Shown: positions 43,494-53,615, numbered from the stretch's first letter. The stretch is 64,000 nt of DNA from Streptomyces barringtoniae (GCF_020819595.1 NZ_JAJHNP010000023.1:94792-158791); one strand, 5' to 3'. Numbers and translations: made by a program. The notes: generated by a model from the letters alone, not told the origin.

Positions 43494-44420
43494 GTGAGCG
43501 CAGCGACAACGCGAAGCCGCACCCCCGACCGCCTGTGCGCCGAGGCGGTAGACCTCGCCCGCGCAGCCGCCGAGGAGGCCGCCGCGCCAGGTGTGGTCGG
43601 AGAGCACGTCGGCCTCGTCTCCGAGGGCGATCGCGTCGTCACGCACTTCTTCGAGTGCAAAGAACCGGGCTACCGCGGCTGGCGCTGGGCGGCGACCGTG
43701 GCCCGCGCCTCCCGCGCCAAGATCGTCACGCTCGACGAGGTGGTCCTCCTCCCCGGCCCCGACGCCCTGCTGGCCCCCGAATGGGTCCCGTGGAGCGAGC
43801 GGCTGCGCCCGGGGGACCTCGGCCCCGGCGACCTGCTCCCCACCGACCAGGACGACCTGCGCCTGGAGCCCGGCTACACGGGCGAGGAGGAGCCGCCGCC
43901 GAGCTCTCCCGTCTCCCAGGAGATGGCGGCCCTGGCGGAGGCGGAGGACGCCGACGTCACCCCCGGCGCCCCGGCCACCCAGCCCACGATCCCCAGCCGG
44001 GGCTCGATCGCGGCCGTGGCCGAGGAACTGGGCATGCGCCGGGCCCGCGTCCTCTCCCGCTACGGCCTGCACGTCGCCGCGGACCGCTGGGAGGAGTCGT
44101 ACGGCCCGAAGACCGCGATGGCCCAGGCGGCCCCGGCCACCTGCATGAGCTGCGGTTTCCTGACCCCCATCGGCGGCTCCCTCGGCCAGGCCTTCGGCGT
44201 CTGCGCCAACGAGTTCTCGCCCGCCGACGGCCGCGTGGTCTCCCTGGCCTACGGCTGCGGCGGCCACTCCGAGGCCGCGGTCATGCCCAAGCCTCCCCAG
44301 CCGGCCCCGCCGGTCATCGACGAGACCCGGGTGGACCCCTTCCCCCTCCGCCCCGCCCGCGACTCGGGCTCGGTCCCGGAGACGGGCGACGAGGAGACGG
44401 CGGAACTGGGCCACTCCTAA
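43494..44420 (+). CDS. DUF3027 family protein
   Basis: The 308-residue protein matches the actinobacterial DUF3027 family. Residues 10–140 hold VDLARAAAEEAA..GVVGEHVGLVSEGDRVVTHFFECKEPGYRGWRWAATVARA. A linker leads to RVLSRYGLHVAADRWEESYGPKTAMAQ and a Cys motif, CMSCGFL with a later Cys, near residues 215–225. GTG 43494 has GGAGAGAAG upstream. Function unknown. Confidence 0.85.
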   Translation: MSAATTRSRTPDRLCAEAVDLARAAAEEAAAPGVVGEHVGLVSEGDRVVTHFFECKEPGYRGWRWAATVARASRAKIVTLDEVVLLPGPDALLAPEWVPWSERLRPGDLGPGDLLPTDQDDLRLEPGYTGEEEPPPSSPVSQEMAALAEAEDADVTPGAPATQPTIPSRGSIAAVAEELGMRRARVLSRYGLHVAADRWEESYGPKTAMAQAAPATCMSCGFLTPIGGSLGQAFGVCANEFSPADGRVVSLAYGCGGHSEAAVMPKPPQPAPPVIDETRVDPFPLRPARDSGSVPETGDEETAELGHS

Positions 44421-44552
44421 AGCCCCGGTCGCCGGGCGCGGAATCGGTGGGTGGAGATTCTCTCGTTCACATCACTCGGCGTGGCTGCGGCTGCTACCTG
44501 TGAACAGTGACGACGCGGTTGCGTACGGTCACTGCCAGGAAGGGGGCGCGGT

Positions 44553-45398
44553 GTGGGCGGGGAGGACGAGCCGGGGTGGGAGGTCGACCCGGACGACGAG
44601 TGGGGCGTCGCCGTCATCGCCACGGTGGGGCGGCAGTTGAAGCTGCGGCGCGAGGCGCTGGCGCTGCGCGCGGCCGACTTCGGCAGGGCCGTCGGGTACG
44701 GCGAGGACATGGTCTACAAGGTGGAGGCCGGCAAGCGGATCCCCAGGCCGGAGTACCTCGACAAGGCGGACAAGGTGCTGAAGGCGGGCGGGCTGATCTC
44801 CGCGATGAAGGAGGACGTGGAGAAGGTCCGGTATCCGAGGAAGGTCCGGGCGCTGGCGGAGATGGAGGGGAAGGCGGTTGAGCTTCAGCTCTACGATCCC
44901 CTGAACATTCACGGACTGTTGCAGACACCGGAATACGCGCGGGCGTTGTTCGGCATGCACCGACCGGCTCTCACACAGGACCACATCGAACGGGCCACGG
45001 AGGCACGAGTGTCCCGGAAGTCGGTGTTCGAGCGGGATCCGACGCCCGAACTCAGCTTCATCCTGGAGGAGTGGGTGCTTCGGCGCCCACTGGGCGGGAG
45101 GGTGCTTCTCCGGCAGCAGCTGGAACACGCCCTGGAGTTGGGGCAGTTGCGGAATGTCGAAATCCAGGTGATGCCGATGGACCGCCCGGAGCATGCTGGA
45201 ATCGAGGGCGGTATCGAAGTGCTGAAGTTCGCGGACGGCTCGGCGGTCGGGCGCTCTCCGGGCGTGGCCAACGGCCGTCCGGTTTCCGAGCCGAGGGATC
45301 TCCGCGTCCTCGAACTGAGGTATGGCATCATCCGGGCGCAGGCGCTCTCCCCCCGGGAGTCCCTGGCCTTCATCGAAGAACTGCTGGGAGAGACATGA
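44553..45398 (+). CDS. XRE-family regulator with DUF5753 sensor domain
   Basis: The 281-residue protein has an N-terminal helix-turn-helix (GRQLKLRREALALRAADFGRAVGYGEDMVYKVEAGKRIPRPEYLDKAD, about residues 26–75) and the DUF5753 domain (YDPLNIHGLLQTPEYARALF through AQALSPRESLAFIEELL). These proteins pair with a small DUF397 partner, as here, with ATGA overlap. Such pairs affect development and antibiotic production in streptomycetes. GTG 44553 follows GGAAGG. Confidence 0.92.
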   Translation: MGGEDEPGWEVDPDDEWGVAVIATVGRQLKLRREALALRAADFGRAVGYGEDMVYKVEAGKRIPRPEYLDKADKVLKAGGLISAMKEDVEKVRYPRKVRALAEMEGKAVELQLYDPLNIHGLLQTPEYARALFGMHRPALTQDHIERATEARVSRKSVFERDPTPELSFILEEWVLRRPLGGRVLLRQQLEHALELGQLRNVEIQVMPMDRPEHAGIEGGIEVLKFADGSAVGRSPGVANGRPVSEPRDLRVLELRYGIIRAQALSPRESLAFIEELLGET

Positions 45399-45592
45399 TC
45401 CGCTGGTTCAAGAGCAGCTACAGCAGTAGTAGCGACCCTGACTCCTGCGTCGAAGTGGCCCTCAACTGGGCCATCCCCGCTCCCACCTGCACCACCATCC
45501 ACATCCGCGACTCCAAGCAGACCGACGGCCCCCGTCTCGCCGTCACCCCCCTCGCCTGGACGGAGTTCGTGTCGTACGCCTCCGGCCGCTGA
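45395..45592 (+). CDS. DUF397 protein paired with the XRE regulator
   Basis: The 65-residue product reads MIRWFKSSYSSSSDPDSCVEVAL and ends IHIRDSKQTDGPRLAVTPLAWTEFV, the DUF397 signature (WxKSSYS, CVEV, RDSK). It overlaps the XRE gene by 4 nt, so their levels are coupled. The partners are thought to act as an antagonist/effector pair. Confidence 0.93.
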   Translation: MIRWFKSSYSSSSDPDSCVEVALNWAIPAPTCTTIHIRDSKQTDGPRLAVTPLAWTEFVSYASGR

Positions 45593-45674
45593 CCGGATGA
45601 AACCGGCTGCGCCATAAGGGGTGCCGCGCCCGTCGCAGAGCCCCGCAGGGACCCCGTTCCTCGACGATCGCCGA

Positions 45675-46673
45675 ATGGATCGGTGTGACTCCGGAAGACG
45701 GTGGAACCGGCGGCGCGGCAGGTGGGCCGCCGTCTGTGCGGGGCTCGCCCTGGCGTTGGGCGTGGGGCAGGGCGCGGCGGGCGCGGTGGGCGATCCCGCG
45801 CCCCCGCCACCGAGGGGGAGGATCCTGGACTTCCCCCTGGCGGCGATCGGGGGGCTGGTCCGCCCGGACGCGCCGCCGCCGGGGGCCGACGACTGGAACT
45901 GCAGGCCCACGCGTGCGCATCCGCGCCCGGTCGTCCTGCTGCACGGGACCTGGGCGAACGCGTACGACGACTGGGGCCTGATGTCCCCGTACCTGAAGCA
46001 GCTGGGGTACTGCGTGTTCGCCGCCGAGTACGGCGGGGCACCCGGCAATCCGGTCAAGGCCACCGCGCACGTCCCGGACTCCGCCCGGCAGATCGCCGAG
46101 TACGTCGACCGCGTGCTGAAGGCCACCGGTGCCCACCAGGTCGACCTCGTCGGGCATTCCCAGGGCGGCGGTCTGACGCCCCGCTGGTACCTGCGGTTCG
46201 ACGGCGGCACTGATCCCGCGCACCCGGAACGGAACAAGGTGCACAGCCTCATCGGCCTGGCGCCGTCCAACCACGGCACGACCGGCTCCGGCCTCGGCAC
46301 CCTGACCACGAAGCTGGGGCTCGACCAGCCCGTGTCGCTGGTCCTCGGCGAGGCGTACGAGGACCAACTCGTCGGCTCCGAGGTCAACACGACGCTGGAC
46401 CGGGACGGGGACACCCGGCCGGGAGTCGACTACACGGTCATCGCCACCAAGTACGACGAGGTCGTCACCCCCTACACACACCAGTTCCTGACCGCGGGAC
46501 CGGGCGCGACCGTCAAGAACATCACGATCCAGGACATCTGCCGCGAGGACGCCTCCGAACACCTGTCGATCGCCTACGACTCCAACGCCGCCCAGCTCGT
46601 GCGCAACGCCCTCGACCCCGCCCACGCGGCGCCCGTCCGCTGCGGCGTGACCCTGCCCGTCCTCGGCGGCTGA
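45675..46673 (+). CDS. Secreted lipase (alpha/beta hydrolase)
   Basis: The 332-residue enzyme has a basic N-terminus and signal helix (RWAAVCAGLALALGVGQGAAGA, cleaved near 37), then a class 2 (PF01674-like) lipase fold. The oxyanion motif VLLHGTWANAYDDW is near residue 93, nucleophile GHSQGG near 160, Asp in KYDEVVTPY near 260, and His in SEHLSIAYD near 300. Four Cys could form two disulfides. ATG 45675 has no strong ribosome site; MPRPSQ at 45621 is an alternative. Confidence 0.88.
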   Translation: MDRCDSGRRWNRRRGRWAAVCAGLALALGVGQGAAGAVGDPAPPPPRGRILDFPLAAIGGLVRPDAPPPGADDWNCRPTRAHPRPVVLLHGTWANAYDDWGLMSPYLKQLGYCVFAAEYGGAPGNPVKATAHVPDSARQIAEYVDRVLKATGAHQVDLVGHSQGGGLTPRWYLRFDGGTDPAHPERNKVHSLIGLAPSNHGTTGSGLGTLTTKLGLDQPVSLVLGEAYEDQLVGSEVNTTLDRDGDTRPGVDYTVIATKYDEVVTPYTHQFLTAGPGATVKNITIQDICREDASEHLSIAYDSNAAQLVRNALDPAHAAPVRCGVTLPVLGG

Positions 46674-46744
46674 ACCCCGGTCCGTTGCCCCGGCCGCCCC
46701 GTTCGCGCTGTACCTTCGTGCTCACGACGACGAGGAGAGGGAAC

Positions 46745-49700
46745 GTGAGCAGCAAGTACGTGCGGCCGGCGGCCGAGGGCGCCGATCCCTTCGGGACGGC
46801 CCGGCTGCGCCGTGGTGTCCTCGACGCCTGGGCCACCAGCCCCGCCCGGTTCCGCGAGGACGCCAACGCCGAGGAGGACCTGGTCCTCGGCGGCTACCGG
46901 GACCGGCTCGTCGTCGAGCTGGCCCAGAACGCCGCCGATGCCGCCGCCCGGGCGCGGGTGCCGGGGCGGCTCAGGCTCACCCTCCGGGACGGGGTCCTCG
47001 TCGCCGCCAACACCGGTGCCCCGCTGGACGTCGCCGGGGTCGAGTCGCTGTCCACGCTGCGCGCCTCGGCCAAGCGGGACGCCGAGGGCACCCAGGGCGC
47101 CGTCGGGCGGTTCGGGGTCGGGTTCGCCGCCGTACTCGCGGTGACCGACGAACCCGCGATCGTGGGGCGGCACGGGGGTGTGCGCTGGTCGCTCGGCGAG
47201 GCGCGGGAGCTGGCCGGCGAGGTCGCCCGGCACAGCCCGGGGCTCGGGGACGAGGTCCGGCGCCGGGACGGGCATGTGCCGCTGCTCCGGCTGCCGTTCG
47301 CCGCCGAGGGCACCGCCCCGGACCCGTACGACACCGCCGTCATCCTGCCGCTCAGGGACACGGCCGCCGCCGATCTCGCCGAGCGGCTGCTGAACGCCGT
47401 CGACGACGCGCTGCTCCTCGCCCTGCCGGGCCTGGAGGAGGTGGTGATCGAGGTCGACGGCGACCGGCCCCGCACGCTGCGACGTCGCAGCGAGGGCGCC
47501 GTCGTCGTCGTGGAGGACTCGCGGGAGGGCGCCACCCGGTGGCGTACCGCCTCCGCCCACGGGCCGCTCACCCCCGACCTGCTGGCCGACCGGCCGGTGG
47601 AGGAGCGGCTGCGGCCCCACTGGTCGGTGACCTGGGCCGTACCCGAGGACGAGGGCGGGCGCCCGGTGCGGCCCCGGACCACGCCCGTCGTGCACGCGCC
47701 GACCCCGAGCGACGAACCCCTCGGCGTCCCCGCTCTGCTCATCGCCTCCTTCCCCCTCGACACCACCCGCCGGCACACGGCCCCCGGTCCGCTCACGGAC
47801 TTCCTGGTGCAGCGCGCCGCCGACTCCTACGCCGAACTGCTCGCCGACTGGCGGCCGGTGACGGACGGCATCATCGACCTCGTACCGGGACCGCTCGGCA
47901 AGGGTGCGCTGGACGGGGCGCTGCGGCAGGCCGTGCTGGAGCGGCTGCCGCGCACCGAGTTCCTCCCACCCGCCCAGCCGGCCTTCCTGCCGCCCGCCGT
48001 CCGGCCGGAGAGCCACGACACCGACCTGCCCGAAGCCCTCAGGCCCCGGGACGCCGAGGTCGTGGAGGGCGCCGGGGCGGAGACCGTACGGGTGCTCGCC
48101 GAGGTGCTGCCCACGCTGCTGCCCGCCGGTCTGGAGCGGCGCGTGGAGCTGCGCACGCTCGGCGTCGCCCGGCTGCGGCTCGCCGACGCCATCGACCGGC
48201 TCGCCGGTCTGGAGAAGGACCCCGACTGGTGGTGGCGGCTCTACGACAGCCTCGCCGGGGTGGATCCGGAGCGGCTGTCCGGGCTTCCGGTGCCCCTCGC
48301 GGACGGGCGGACCACCATCGGGCCCCGGCAGGTCCTCCTCCCCACCGCCGACGTCGCCCGCATCGACGCGGACGTCCTCGGCCGGCTCGGGCTGAAGGTG
48401 GCCCACGAGGACGCCGCGCACCCGCTGCTGGAGAAGCTGGGCGCGCTGCCCGCCACCCCGCGCGCGGTGCTCACCACCCCGCAGGTCCGGGCCGCCGTCG
48501 CCGCCTCGCTGGAGGACGAGGGGATCGGCTGGGAGGAGGACGCGCCGGACGCCGAGGAACTGGCCGACACCGTCCTGTCGTTGGTCCGTGACGCGGGACT
48601 GGAGCCCGGTGACGAGCCCTGGCTGGGGGCCCTCGCGCTGCCCGACGAGGACGGCGAACCGGCCCCCGCCGGTGAACTCGTCTTCCCCGGCAGCCCCTTC
48701 GCCCGCGTGATCCGCGAGGGCGAACTGGCCGCCGTGGACCGCGACCTGGCCGACAAGTGGGGCGAGCAGCCGCTGGCCGCCTGTGGGGTGCTCGCGAACT
48801 TCGCTCTGGTCCGCGCCGCCGACGTCGTCCTCGACCCGGACGAACTAGAGCCCCGGGAGGGCGACTTCGCCGAGCCCGACGACGCCGGGCTGCTGGACGC
48901 GGTCGACGTGTGGTGCGAGGACATCCTCGACCGCTTCCCGGACAGCCCGGTGCCTCCGGTCGCCACCGAGCTGGTCGCCGTACGCGATCTGGACCTGGTG
49001 GACGACGAGCACTGGCCACAGGCGCTCGCGCTGCTCGCGCAGCCGCCGCTGCGGGACGCCCTCACCCAGCCGGTCCGCATCCTGCTGCACGACGGCACCC
49101 ACGAGATCGTGCGGCCGTACACCGCGTGGTGGCTGCGCGGGCATCCGGTGCTCGACGGGCGCCGGCCCGCCGGTCTCCTCGCGGCGGGCGGCGATCCGCT
49201 GCTGCGCGGCCTGTACGACGAGGCCGACGCGACCGGGTTCGAGGACGAGCAGGTGCTGCGGGCCCTGGGCGTACGGACCTCCGTCGCGGCCCTGCTGGAC
49301 GAGCCCGGCGGCGCCGCCGAGCTGCTGGACCGGCTGGCCGACCCCGAGCGATCGGTCACCTCGGCACAACTGCACGGGTTGTACGGGGCGTTGGCGGAGC
49401 TGGATCCGGAGCAGGTGACCCTGCCGGACGAGCTGCGGGCCGTGGTCGACGGGCGCGTGGAGGTGGTGGACGCCGCCGAGGCGGTCGTGGTCGACTCGCC
49501 CGACCTGCTGCCGTTCACCTCCGGGGTGCCGCTGCTGCCCGTCCGTCCGGCCCGGGCCGCCGAGCTGGCGGAGCTGTTCCAGGTGCGACGGCTGAGCGAG
49601 TCCGTGACCGGCGAGGTGCACTCCGAGGGGACCGAGCACGAGGTTCCGGAGCCGGTACGGGTACTGCTGGGACCGCGGACGCCGGAGACCTACGTCGAGC

Positions 49701-49900
49701 ACGAGGAGCTGGTCGTGGACGGCGTGGAGATCGACTGGCGGCTCACCGACGACGGGGTGCTGCACGCGGCCACACTGGAGGGCGTCGCGGCGGGCCTGGC
49801 CTGGGCGTCCGGGCAGTGGCCGCGGCGCTTCGAGGTGGCCGCCCTGCTGGAGGACCCGTCCCGCACGGAGGAGCTGGCCAGGGACCGCTGGTTCGACTGA
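46745..49900 (+). CDS. Sacsin N-terminal/Hsp90-like ATP-binding protein
   Basis: The 1051-residue protein starts with a GHKL ATPase domain resembling the sacsin N-terminus: ELAQNAADAAARARVPG (N box with Glu and Asn, residues about 60–76), GRFGVGFAAV (G box, near 125), and a long remainder without a clear family. It is cytosolic and acidic. Homologues are common single genes in actinobacteria, annotated as molecular chaperone Hsp90-like; the function is untested. GTG 46745 follows GAGGAGAGG. A strong hairpin ends the transcript. Confidence 0.85.
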   Translation: MSSKYVRPAAEGADPFGTARLRRGVLDAWATSPARFREDANAEEDLVLGGYRDRLVVELAQNAADAAARARVPGRLRLTLRDGVLVAANTGAPLDVAGVESLSTLRASAKRDAEGTQGAVGRFGVGFAAVLAVTDEPAIVGRHGGVRWSLGEARELAGEVARHSPGLGDEVRRRDGHVPLLRLPFAAEGTAPDPYDTAVILPLRDTAAADLAERLLNAVDDALLLALPGLEEVVIEVDGDRPRTLRRRSEGAVVVVEDSREGATRWRTASAHGPLTPDLLADRPVEERLRPHWSVTWAVPEDEGGRPVRPRTTPVVHAPTPSDEPLGVPALLIASFPLDTTRRHTAPGPLTDFLVQRAADSYAELLADWRPVTDGIIDLVPGPLGKGALDGALRQAVLERLPRTEFLPPAQPAFLPPAVRPESHDTDLPEALRPRDAEVVEGAGAETVRVLAEVLPTLLPAGLERRVELRTLGVARLRLADAIDRLAGLEKDPDWWWRLYDSLAGVDPERLSGLPVPLADGRTTIGPRQVLLPTADVARIDADVLGRLGLKVAHEDAAHPLLEKLGALPATPRAVLTTPQVRAAVAASLEDEGIGWEEDAPDAEELADTVLSLVRDAGLEPGDEPWLGALALPDEDGEPAPAGELVFPGSPFARVIREGELAAVDRDLADKWGEQPLAACGVLANFALVRAADVVLDPDELEPREGDFAEPDDAGLLDAVDVWCEDILDRFPDSPVPPVATELVAVRDLDLVDDEHWPQALALLAQPPLRDALTQPVRILLHDGTHEIVRPYTAWWLRGHPVLDGRRPAGLLAAGGDPLLRGLYDEADATGFEDEQVLRALGVRTSVAALLDEPGGAAELLDRLADPERSVTSAQLHGLYGALAELDPEQVTLPDELRAVVDGRVEVVDAAEAVVVDSPDLLPFTSGVPLLPVRPARAAELAELFQVRRLSESVTGEVHSEGTEHEVPEPVRVLLGPRTPETYVEHEELVVDGVEIDWRLTDDGVLHAATLEGVAAGLAWASGQWPRRFEVAALLEDPSRTEELARDRWFD

Positions 49901-49937
49901 CCACCGGAATTCGCTGCCGTAAACATCCCGTCATGGA

Positions 49938-49974
49938 AGAGCAATCCGGCCATAAAATCTGGCCGGATTGCTCT
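49938..49974. terminator. Hairpin terminator
   Basis: AGAGCAATCCGGCCA (49938–49952) pairs perfectly over 15 bp with TGGCCGGATTGCTCT (49960–49974), loop TAAAATC, followed by CTCGCC. Confidence 0.85.
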
Positions 49975-50062
49975 CTCGCCGTACAACCAGCACCTGGGGT
50001 CATGGATCTGATCGCTTGAGTCAACCGACTCCACGATCACTTCTCCCTCCAGGGGAACGTAC

Positions 50063-50893
50063 ATGCGCATACGTGCCACCGTGGCCGCCGTCTCCGGCGC
50101 CCTGGCCCTCTCCGCCCTCGCAGTCCCGGCCGCGCAGGCCGTCACCGACTCGGGCACCCCGTACACGCTGAACGCGAGCTTCTCCAACGTCTCGATCGCG
50201 AAGTCGATCAAGGTGGGCACCACCAACGAGGTCAGCGTCTCGTACTCGTACACGCTGACGCACGGCACCGACGTGAACATCGCCGCGAGCGACTTCTACA
50301 CGGACGCCTTCCTGTACCACGGCACCTACAGCGACACGTCGCCCGAGCTGTACGGCGACAACCCGGCGACCTGCACCGCCACCTCGTCGACGACGGCCAC
50401 CTGCAAGGGCTCCGTCAACATCTACCCGACCGACGCCGACCCGAAGATCGCGGACGCCGGCACCTGGAACGTGGCCGCCGAGGCCGTCGCCTTCAACGGC
50501 CAGGACCAGCAGAACCCCGACATGAGCAAGGTCGGCTACAAGGACCAGAGCGGCCTGGGCACCACGCTGGTGCAGCGCTACTCCAAGCTGACGACCACCG
50601 TGAGCTCGACGTCCGTCTACAAGGGCAAGACCTTCACGGCGTCCGGCAAGCTCTCCCGCGCCGACTGGGACGACAACCTGTACCACGGCTACGCCAACCA
50701 GCCGGTCAAGCTCCAGTTCCGCAAGGCCGGCACCACCACGTACACCACGATCAAGACGGTGAACACCGACGCGTACGGCAACCTGAAGACCACGGCCACC
50801 GTGAACTACAGCGGCTACTGGCGCTACAGCTTCGCCGGTACCACGACCACCCCGGCGGTCAGCGCCACGGGCGTCTACGTGGCCGCGAAGTAG
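50063..50893 (+). CDS. Secreted beta-rich protein
   Basis: A 276-residue protein with a signal peptide (MRIRATVAAVSGALALSALA, cleaved after AQA near 26). The mature part is Thr/Ser/Tyr/Asn-rich and beta-sheet-like, with one Cys pair (ATCTATSS, ATCKGS). A second domain, about residues 175–276, resembles an Ig-like fold (LTTTVSSTSVYKGKTFTASGKL...). ATG 50063 follows AGGGGA. Function unknown; likely abundant and extracellular, since codon use is strongly biased. Confidence 0.8.
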   Translation: MRIRATVAAVSGALALSALAVPAAQAVTDSGTPYTLNASFSNVSIAKSIKVGTTNEVSVSYSYTLTHGTDVNIAASDFYTDAFLYHGTYSDTSPELYGDNPATCTATSSTTATCKGSVNIYPTDADPKIADAGTWNVAAEAVAFNGQDQQNPDMSKVGYKDQSGLGTTLVQRYSKLTTTVSSTSVYKGKTFTASGKLSRADWDDNLYHGYANQPVKLQFRKAGTTTYTTIKTVNTDAYGNLKTTATVNYSGYWRYSFAGTTTTPAVSATGVYVAAK

Positions 50894-50900
50894 TCACCCC

Positions 50901-53297
50901 CTAGTCGGGAAAGCGGCGGTCGACCCACTTCCAGAGCCACTCCAGGGCGGCCGCCGCCACCACCGCGATGCCGACGGCGGTCCACGGCATCGTGACCCCG
51001 ACCAGCTTCAGCGCGAAGAAGTCCTGCAGCGCAGGGACGGCCAGGACCAGCAGGAACGCCACTCCCATCGCGGCCACCAGGGTCAGCCGCCACCAGGTGT
51101 AGGGGCGGGCGATGATCGCCAGGATCCACAGGGAGACCAGGAAGAGCGTGAGGGTGGCCGCGCTGGTCTCGGCGTCCAGCCGGCCGGGCCCGGTGTAGTA
51201 GTCGCGGCCGATCAGATACGTCACGAAGGTCGCCACCCCCGCCACCACGCCCCCTGGGATCGAGTACCGCATGACCCTGCGCACGAAGTGCGGTTTCGCC
51301 CGCTCCTTGTTGGGCGCCAGGGCCAGGAAGAACGCCGGGACGCCGATGGTGAGGGTGGACAGCAGGGTCAGGTGCCTCGGCAGGAACGGATACTCCACCT
51401 GCCAGCACACCACCAGGACGGCCAGCAGCACCGAGTAGACGGTCTTCACCAGGAACAGCGTGGCGACCCGCGTGATGTTGCCGATCACCCGCCGGCCCTC
51501 GCCGACCACCGACGGCAGGCTCGCGAAGCTGTTGTCCAGCAGCACGATCTGCGCCACCGCGCGCGTCGCCTCCGAGCCCGAGCCCATGGCGACCCCGATG
51601 TCGGCGTCCTTCAGCGCGAGCACGTCGTTCACGCCGTCGCCGGTCATCGCGACCGTGTGCCCGTGCGACTGCAGCGCCCCGACCATGTCCCGCTTCTGCC
51701 GCGGGCCGACCCGCCCGAAGACCGTGCCCCCGTCCAGCGCGTGCGCCATCCCCGCCCGGTCGGCGGGCAGGTGCCGCGCGTCCACCGTCGTACCCGCCAG
51801 GCCCAGCTTGGCGGCGACCGCGCCGACCGACACCGCGTTGTCGCCGGAGATGACCTTGGCGCGGACGTTCTGGTCCGCGAAGTAGCGCAGGGTGTCGGCG
51901 GCGTCCGGCCGCAGCCGCTGTTCCAGGACGACGAGGGCGGTGGGGCGGGCGCCGCGGGCCGGCTCGGGGTCGTCCAGGTCACGGCTCGCCCGGGTCAGCA
52001 GCAGCACCCGCAGGCCCTGCTCGTTGAGGCGCTCGGTCTCGGCCAGGGCCGGGTCGCCGTCGGCGAGCAGGACGTCCGGGGCGCCCAGCAGCCAGGTGCT
52101 GATCTCGCCATCGGCCTCGCTGAACGCGGCCCCGCTGTACTTGCGGGCCGAGGAGAAGGGCAGCGACTCCACGCAGCGCCAGTCCTCGCTGTCCGGGTAG
52201 GCGTCGATGATCGCCTGGAGGGAGGCGTTGGGGCGCGGGTCGGACTCGCCGAGGGCGCCGAGCACCTTGCGCACGTGACCCTCGTCGGCCCCGTCGAGCG
52301 CCCGCAGCTCGGTGACGTCCATGCCGCCCTCGGTGAGCGTGCCGGTCTTGTCCAGGCAGACGGTGTCGACGCGGGCCAGGCCCTCGATCGCCGGCAGCTC
52401 CTGCACCAGGCACTGTTTCCGGCCGAGCCGGATGACCCCGATGGCGAAGGCGACCGAGGTGAGCAGCACCAGCCCCTCCGGGACCATCGGGACGATGCCG
52501 CCGACCGTGCGGGCGACGGAGTCCTTGAAGCCGTTGCTCTTGACGACGAACTGGGTGATGACGAGTCCGACGGCCGCCGGGACCATCATCCAGGTGACGT
52601 ACTTGAGGATCGTGGAGATGCCGGTGCGCAGCTCGGAGTGGACCAGGGTGAAGCGGGAGGCCTCAGCGGAGAGCTGGGCGGCGTAGGCCTCGCGGCCGAC
52701 CCTGGTCGCCTGGAAGGCGCCGCCGCCCGCGACGACGAAGCTGCCGGACATGACCGGGTCGCCGGGGCGTTTGACGACGGGATCGGCCTCACCGGTGAGC
52801 AGCGACTCGTCGATCTCCAACCCGTCGGCCTCGACGCAGACCCCGTCCACCACGGCCTTGTCCCCCGGCCCGATCTCCATCAGGTCGTCGAGGACGATCT
52901 CATGGGTGGCCACTTGGACGGCCGTCCCGTCCCTCCGGACGGTCGGCCGGGCCTCCCCGATCACCGCGAGCGAGTCGAGGGTCTGCTTGGCCCGCCACTC
53001 CTGGACGATGCCGATGCCGGTGTTGGCGAGGATCACGAAGCCGAAGAGGCTGTCCTGGATCGGCGCGACGAACAGCATGATCACCCACAGCACGCCGATG
53101 ATCGCGTTGAACCGGGTGAAGACGTTCGCCCGGACGATCTCGCCCAGCGACCGGCTGCTGCGCACCGGTACGTCGTTGACCTCGCCGCGGGTGACGCGCT
53201 CGGCGACCTCGGCACCGGTCAGCCCTGCCGATCCGGTCATCGGTAGGGCCACCGGATGCACGGGGTCGAGCTCCGCGCCCGCGTCTATGTGGGTCAT
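50901..53297 (-). CDS. P-type cation-transporting ATPase, CtpE-like
   Basis: The 798-residue pump has the P-type layout: actuator motif SLLTGEADPV near residue 168, VPEGLVLLTSVAFAIG in M4, phosphorylation site CLDKTGTLTEGG near residue 316, nucleotide-binding FSSARKYSG, and hinge AMTGDGVNDVLALKDADIGVAMG near 550. About ten membrane helices are seen. VPEGL in M4 and overall sequence recall mycobacterial CtpE, a calcium pump; calcium is therefore the likely but unproven ion. ATG 53297. It converges on the secreted-protein gene with 7 bp between. Confidence 0.9.
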   Translation of the reverse strand: MTHIDAGAELDPVHPVALPMTGSAGLTGAEVAERVTRGEVNDVPVRSSRSLGEIVRANVFTRFNAIIGVLWVIMLFVAPIQDSLFGFVILANTGIGIVQEWRAKQTLDSLAVIGEARPTVRRDGTAVQVATHEIVLDDLMEIGPGDKAVVDGVCVEADGLEIDESLLTGEADPVVKRPGDPVMSGSFVVAGGGAFQATRVGREAYAAQLSAEASRFTLVHSELRTGISTILKYVTWMMVPAAVGLVITQFVVKSNGFKDSVARTVGGIVPMVPEGLVLLTSVAFAIGVIRLGRKQCLVQELPAIEGLARVDTVCLDKTGTLTEGGMDVTELRALDGADEGHVRKVLGALGESDPRPNASLQAIIDAYPDSEDWRCVESLPFSSARKYSGAAFSEADGEISTWLLGAPDVLLADGDPALAETERLNEQGLRVLLLTRASRDLDDPEPARGARPTALVVLEQRLRPDAADTLRYFADQNVRAKVISGDNAVSVGAVAAKLGLAGTTVDARHLPADRAGMAHALDGGTVFGRVGPRQKRDMVGALQSHGHTVAMTGDGVNDVLALKDADIGVAMGSGSEATRAVAQIVLLDNSFASLPSVVGEGRRVIGNITRVATLFLVKTVYSVLLAVLVVCWQVEYPFLPRHLTLLSTLTIGVPAFFLALAPNKERAKPHFVRRVMRYSIPGGVVAGVATFVTYLIGRDYYTGPGRLDAETSAATLTLFLVSLWILAIIARPYTWWRLTLVAAMGVAFLLVLAVPALQDFFALKLVGVTMPWTAVGIAVVAAAALEWLWKWVDRRFPD

Positions 53298-53348
53298 GTC
53301 ATCGACGGTACGTGCGGATGTGTCCGCCCGCCCGCTTTCCGGCCGCGG

Positions 53349-53615
53349 CTATGGAGCCGACGTCTCCCTCACCGCCGCCGCCCGCTTGATCGCGGCGTCC
53401 CGCCTGCGGACGTACCAGATGCCGATCAGCCCCAGCCCGCCCCCGGCCAGGCAGGTCCACAGCCACCACAGATGCCCGTGGTCCTCGAACCAGCCGTAGA
53501 AGGGGAGCTGGACGAGGAAGAGGACGAACCAGAGGATCGTGCCGCCGGTGATGGTGGCGACCACGGGGCCCTCCAGGGGCTCGGGCGCCTCGTGCTTGGG
53601 GGTCCACTTGGCCAT
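53349..53615 (-). CDS. DUF2530-like small membrane protein
   Basis: An 88-residue protein starting MAKWTPKHEAPEPLEGPVV, with two transmembrane helices (TGGTILWFVLFLVQLPFYGWF; LWWLWTCLAGGGLGLIGIWYV) and a basic tail RRRDAAIKRA. It matches the small DUF2530 family. TAAGCT lies 7 nt before ATG 53615, so translation is probably leaderless. Function unknown. Confidence 0.85.
   Translation of the reverse strand: MAKWTPKHEAPEPLEGPVVATITGGTILWFVLFLVQLPFYGWFEDHGHLWWLWTCLAGGGLGLIGIWYVRRRDAAIKRAAAVRETSAP

Noticed and set aside
46574..48421. A 615-codon minus-strand frame opposite the sacsin-like gene
   Set aside because: Low-complexity Gly/Val/Arg translation, no ribosome site, and a real gene with GHKL motifs on the other strand.
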